Source of the DNA: Salinibacter pepae
Lineage (GTDB): Bacteria; Bacteroidota; Rhodothermia; Rhodothermales; Salinibacteraceae
DNA: 64,000 nucleotides
Direction of reading: 5' to 3'
Assembly (NCBI RefSeq): GCF_947077775.1
Contig: NZ_CAMTTE010000001.1
Location: forward strand, 3,438,501 to 3,502,500
In this document: positions 63,612 through 64,000 of the stretch, one piece after another
Numbering within the stretch: the first letter of the stretch is position 1
Layout of the letters: every line of letters starts with the position of its first letter
Notes under the pieces: model-generated
What the model saw: the letters and a program-made list of their open reading frames with translations, nothing else
What the model was told of the DNA's origin: nothing
Databases searched by the model: none
Made by a program: the position numbers and the translations under genes

Positions 63612-64000
63612 CTACTCTTCCTCGCCTTCGTCTACCACTTCGTAGTCGGCGTCCTGGACGTCCTCCTCGTCGGAGTCGGGGGCGCCGTTTCCGGGAGTCG
63701 GTCCCTCCGTGGGACCGCCCGCGGGGCCTCCGGCACCGGCCGCCGCACCGGCACCCGCCGCACCGGCACCCGCCGCGGCGCCCTGCTGCGCCTGCTGCTG
63801 TTGGGCCTCGCGGATCTCCTCGCCGGCGGCGGACCACGCCGCGTTGAGCTCCTCGAGGGCGTCCTCCAGCGCGGTGATGTCCTCGTCGGCGCTGGCCGTT
63901 TCGAGCTCCTCGTTCAGCGAGTCGAGGGCGTCCTGGAGGGGCGACCGCTTGTCCTCCGGAATCTTGTCGCCGTACTCCTCGAGGCCCTGCTCCACGGAGT
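63612..64000 (-). CDS. dnaK: chaperone DnaK, C-terminal part (cut by window edge)
   Basis: 129 codons of the 3' end are inside the window. The helical lid reads VEQGLEEYGDKIPEDKRSPL, LDSLNEELETASADEDITAL and EELNAAWSAAGEEIREAQQQ. A Gly/Ala/Pro-rich disordered tail ends with the acidic DADYEVVDEGEEE, matching the EEVKDDK-type DnaK end in role and position. The tail's AGAGAAGAG repeats are longer than usual. ATPase and substrate-binding domains lie beyond the window. A strong terminator follows. Confidence 0.93.
   Translation of the reverse strand, partial: SVEQGLEEYGDKIPEDKRSPLQDALDSLNEELETASADEDITALEDALEELNAAWSAAGEEIREAQQQQAQQGAAAGAGAAGAGAAAGAGGPAGGPTEGPTPGNGAPDSDEEDVQDADYEVVDEGEEE

Overview
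The window looks like chromosomal DNA of an extremely halophilic member of the Bacteroidota/Rhodothermota, most likely Salinibacter (S. ruber or a close relative). The evidence is very high GC, strongly Asp/Glu-rich proteins, TonB-dependent and TamA/TamB-type outer-membrane proteins, Na+-coupled transporters and an almost complete lack of Shine-Dalgarno sequences. This is inferred from sequence character and recalled family knowledge; no database search was run. I see no rRNA, tRNA, IS element, prophage or CRISPR array.

Left part (1-28.8 kb): an RCK-gated K+ channel faces an orphan DarG-like macrodomain protein. These are followed by glycine decarboxylase gcvP, a small thioredoxin-fold-like protein, a group II PLP decarboxylase, an MFS transporter and a HAD hydrolase. 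A minus-strand envelope block holds a YihY-like membrane protein, a TamA/BamA-type barrel and TamB. Next come a plug-bearing outer-membrane barrel with a deoxynucleoside kinase, a CIA30 protein, an aldo/keto reductase and a class V aminotransferase. The last is divergent from metE, and a threonine-dehydratase-like enzyme lies convergent to metE.

Centre (29.3-43.6 kb): the outstanding region is a type IV pilus/type II secretion-like locus, all on the plus strand. It contains a leaderless pilin-like gene with its own strong terminator, then pilC, pilB and three more leaderless pilin-like genes. After a terminator come pilT, a PilM-PilN-SPOR fusion, an 83-base homopolymer of C, a PilO-PilP fusion and a short PilQ secretin. 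The secretin is broken by two frameshifts of the same direction, both at G-rich runs. No prepilin peptidase is visible, and none of the four pilin-like proteins has a type III leader or Glu5. The combination of fused assembly proteins, leaderless pilins and hypervariable-looking tracts is the best candidate for an undescribed variant system here.

Right part (43.7-64 kb): a TIM-barrel protein and gatC come first. A MarR regulator with a NTF2-like partner shares TGTTGCAACA operator palindromes. Two gene-poor stretches flank galT; they contain a MITE-like repeat, an unassigned terminator and a 16-bp tandem repeat. Then follow a Na+/alanine symporter, upp, a NhaC-like antiporter with an added N-terminal domain, a cupin, peptide deformylase and a methyltransferase. 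A B12-type ABC ATPase lies next to a PduO-type cobalamin adenosyltransferase, followed by an M23 lipoprotein and an isoaspartyl peptidase. A SpoIID-domain ORF runs without a stop into a TonB-dependent receptor. TatD and the 3' end of dnaK close the window.
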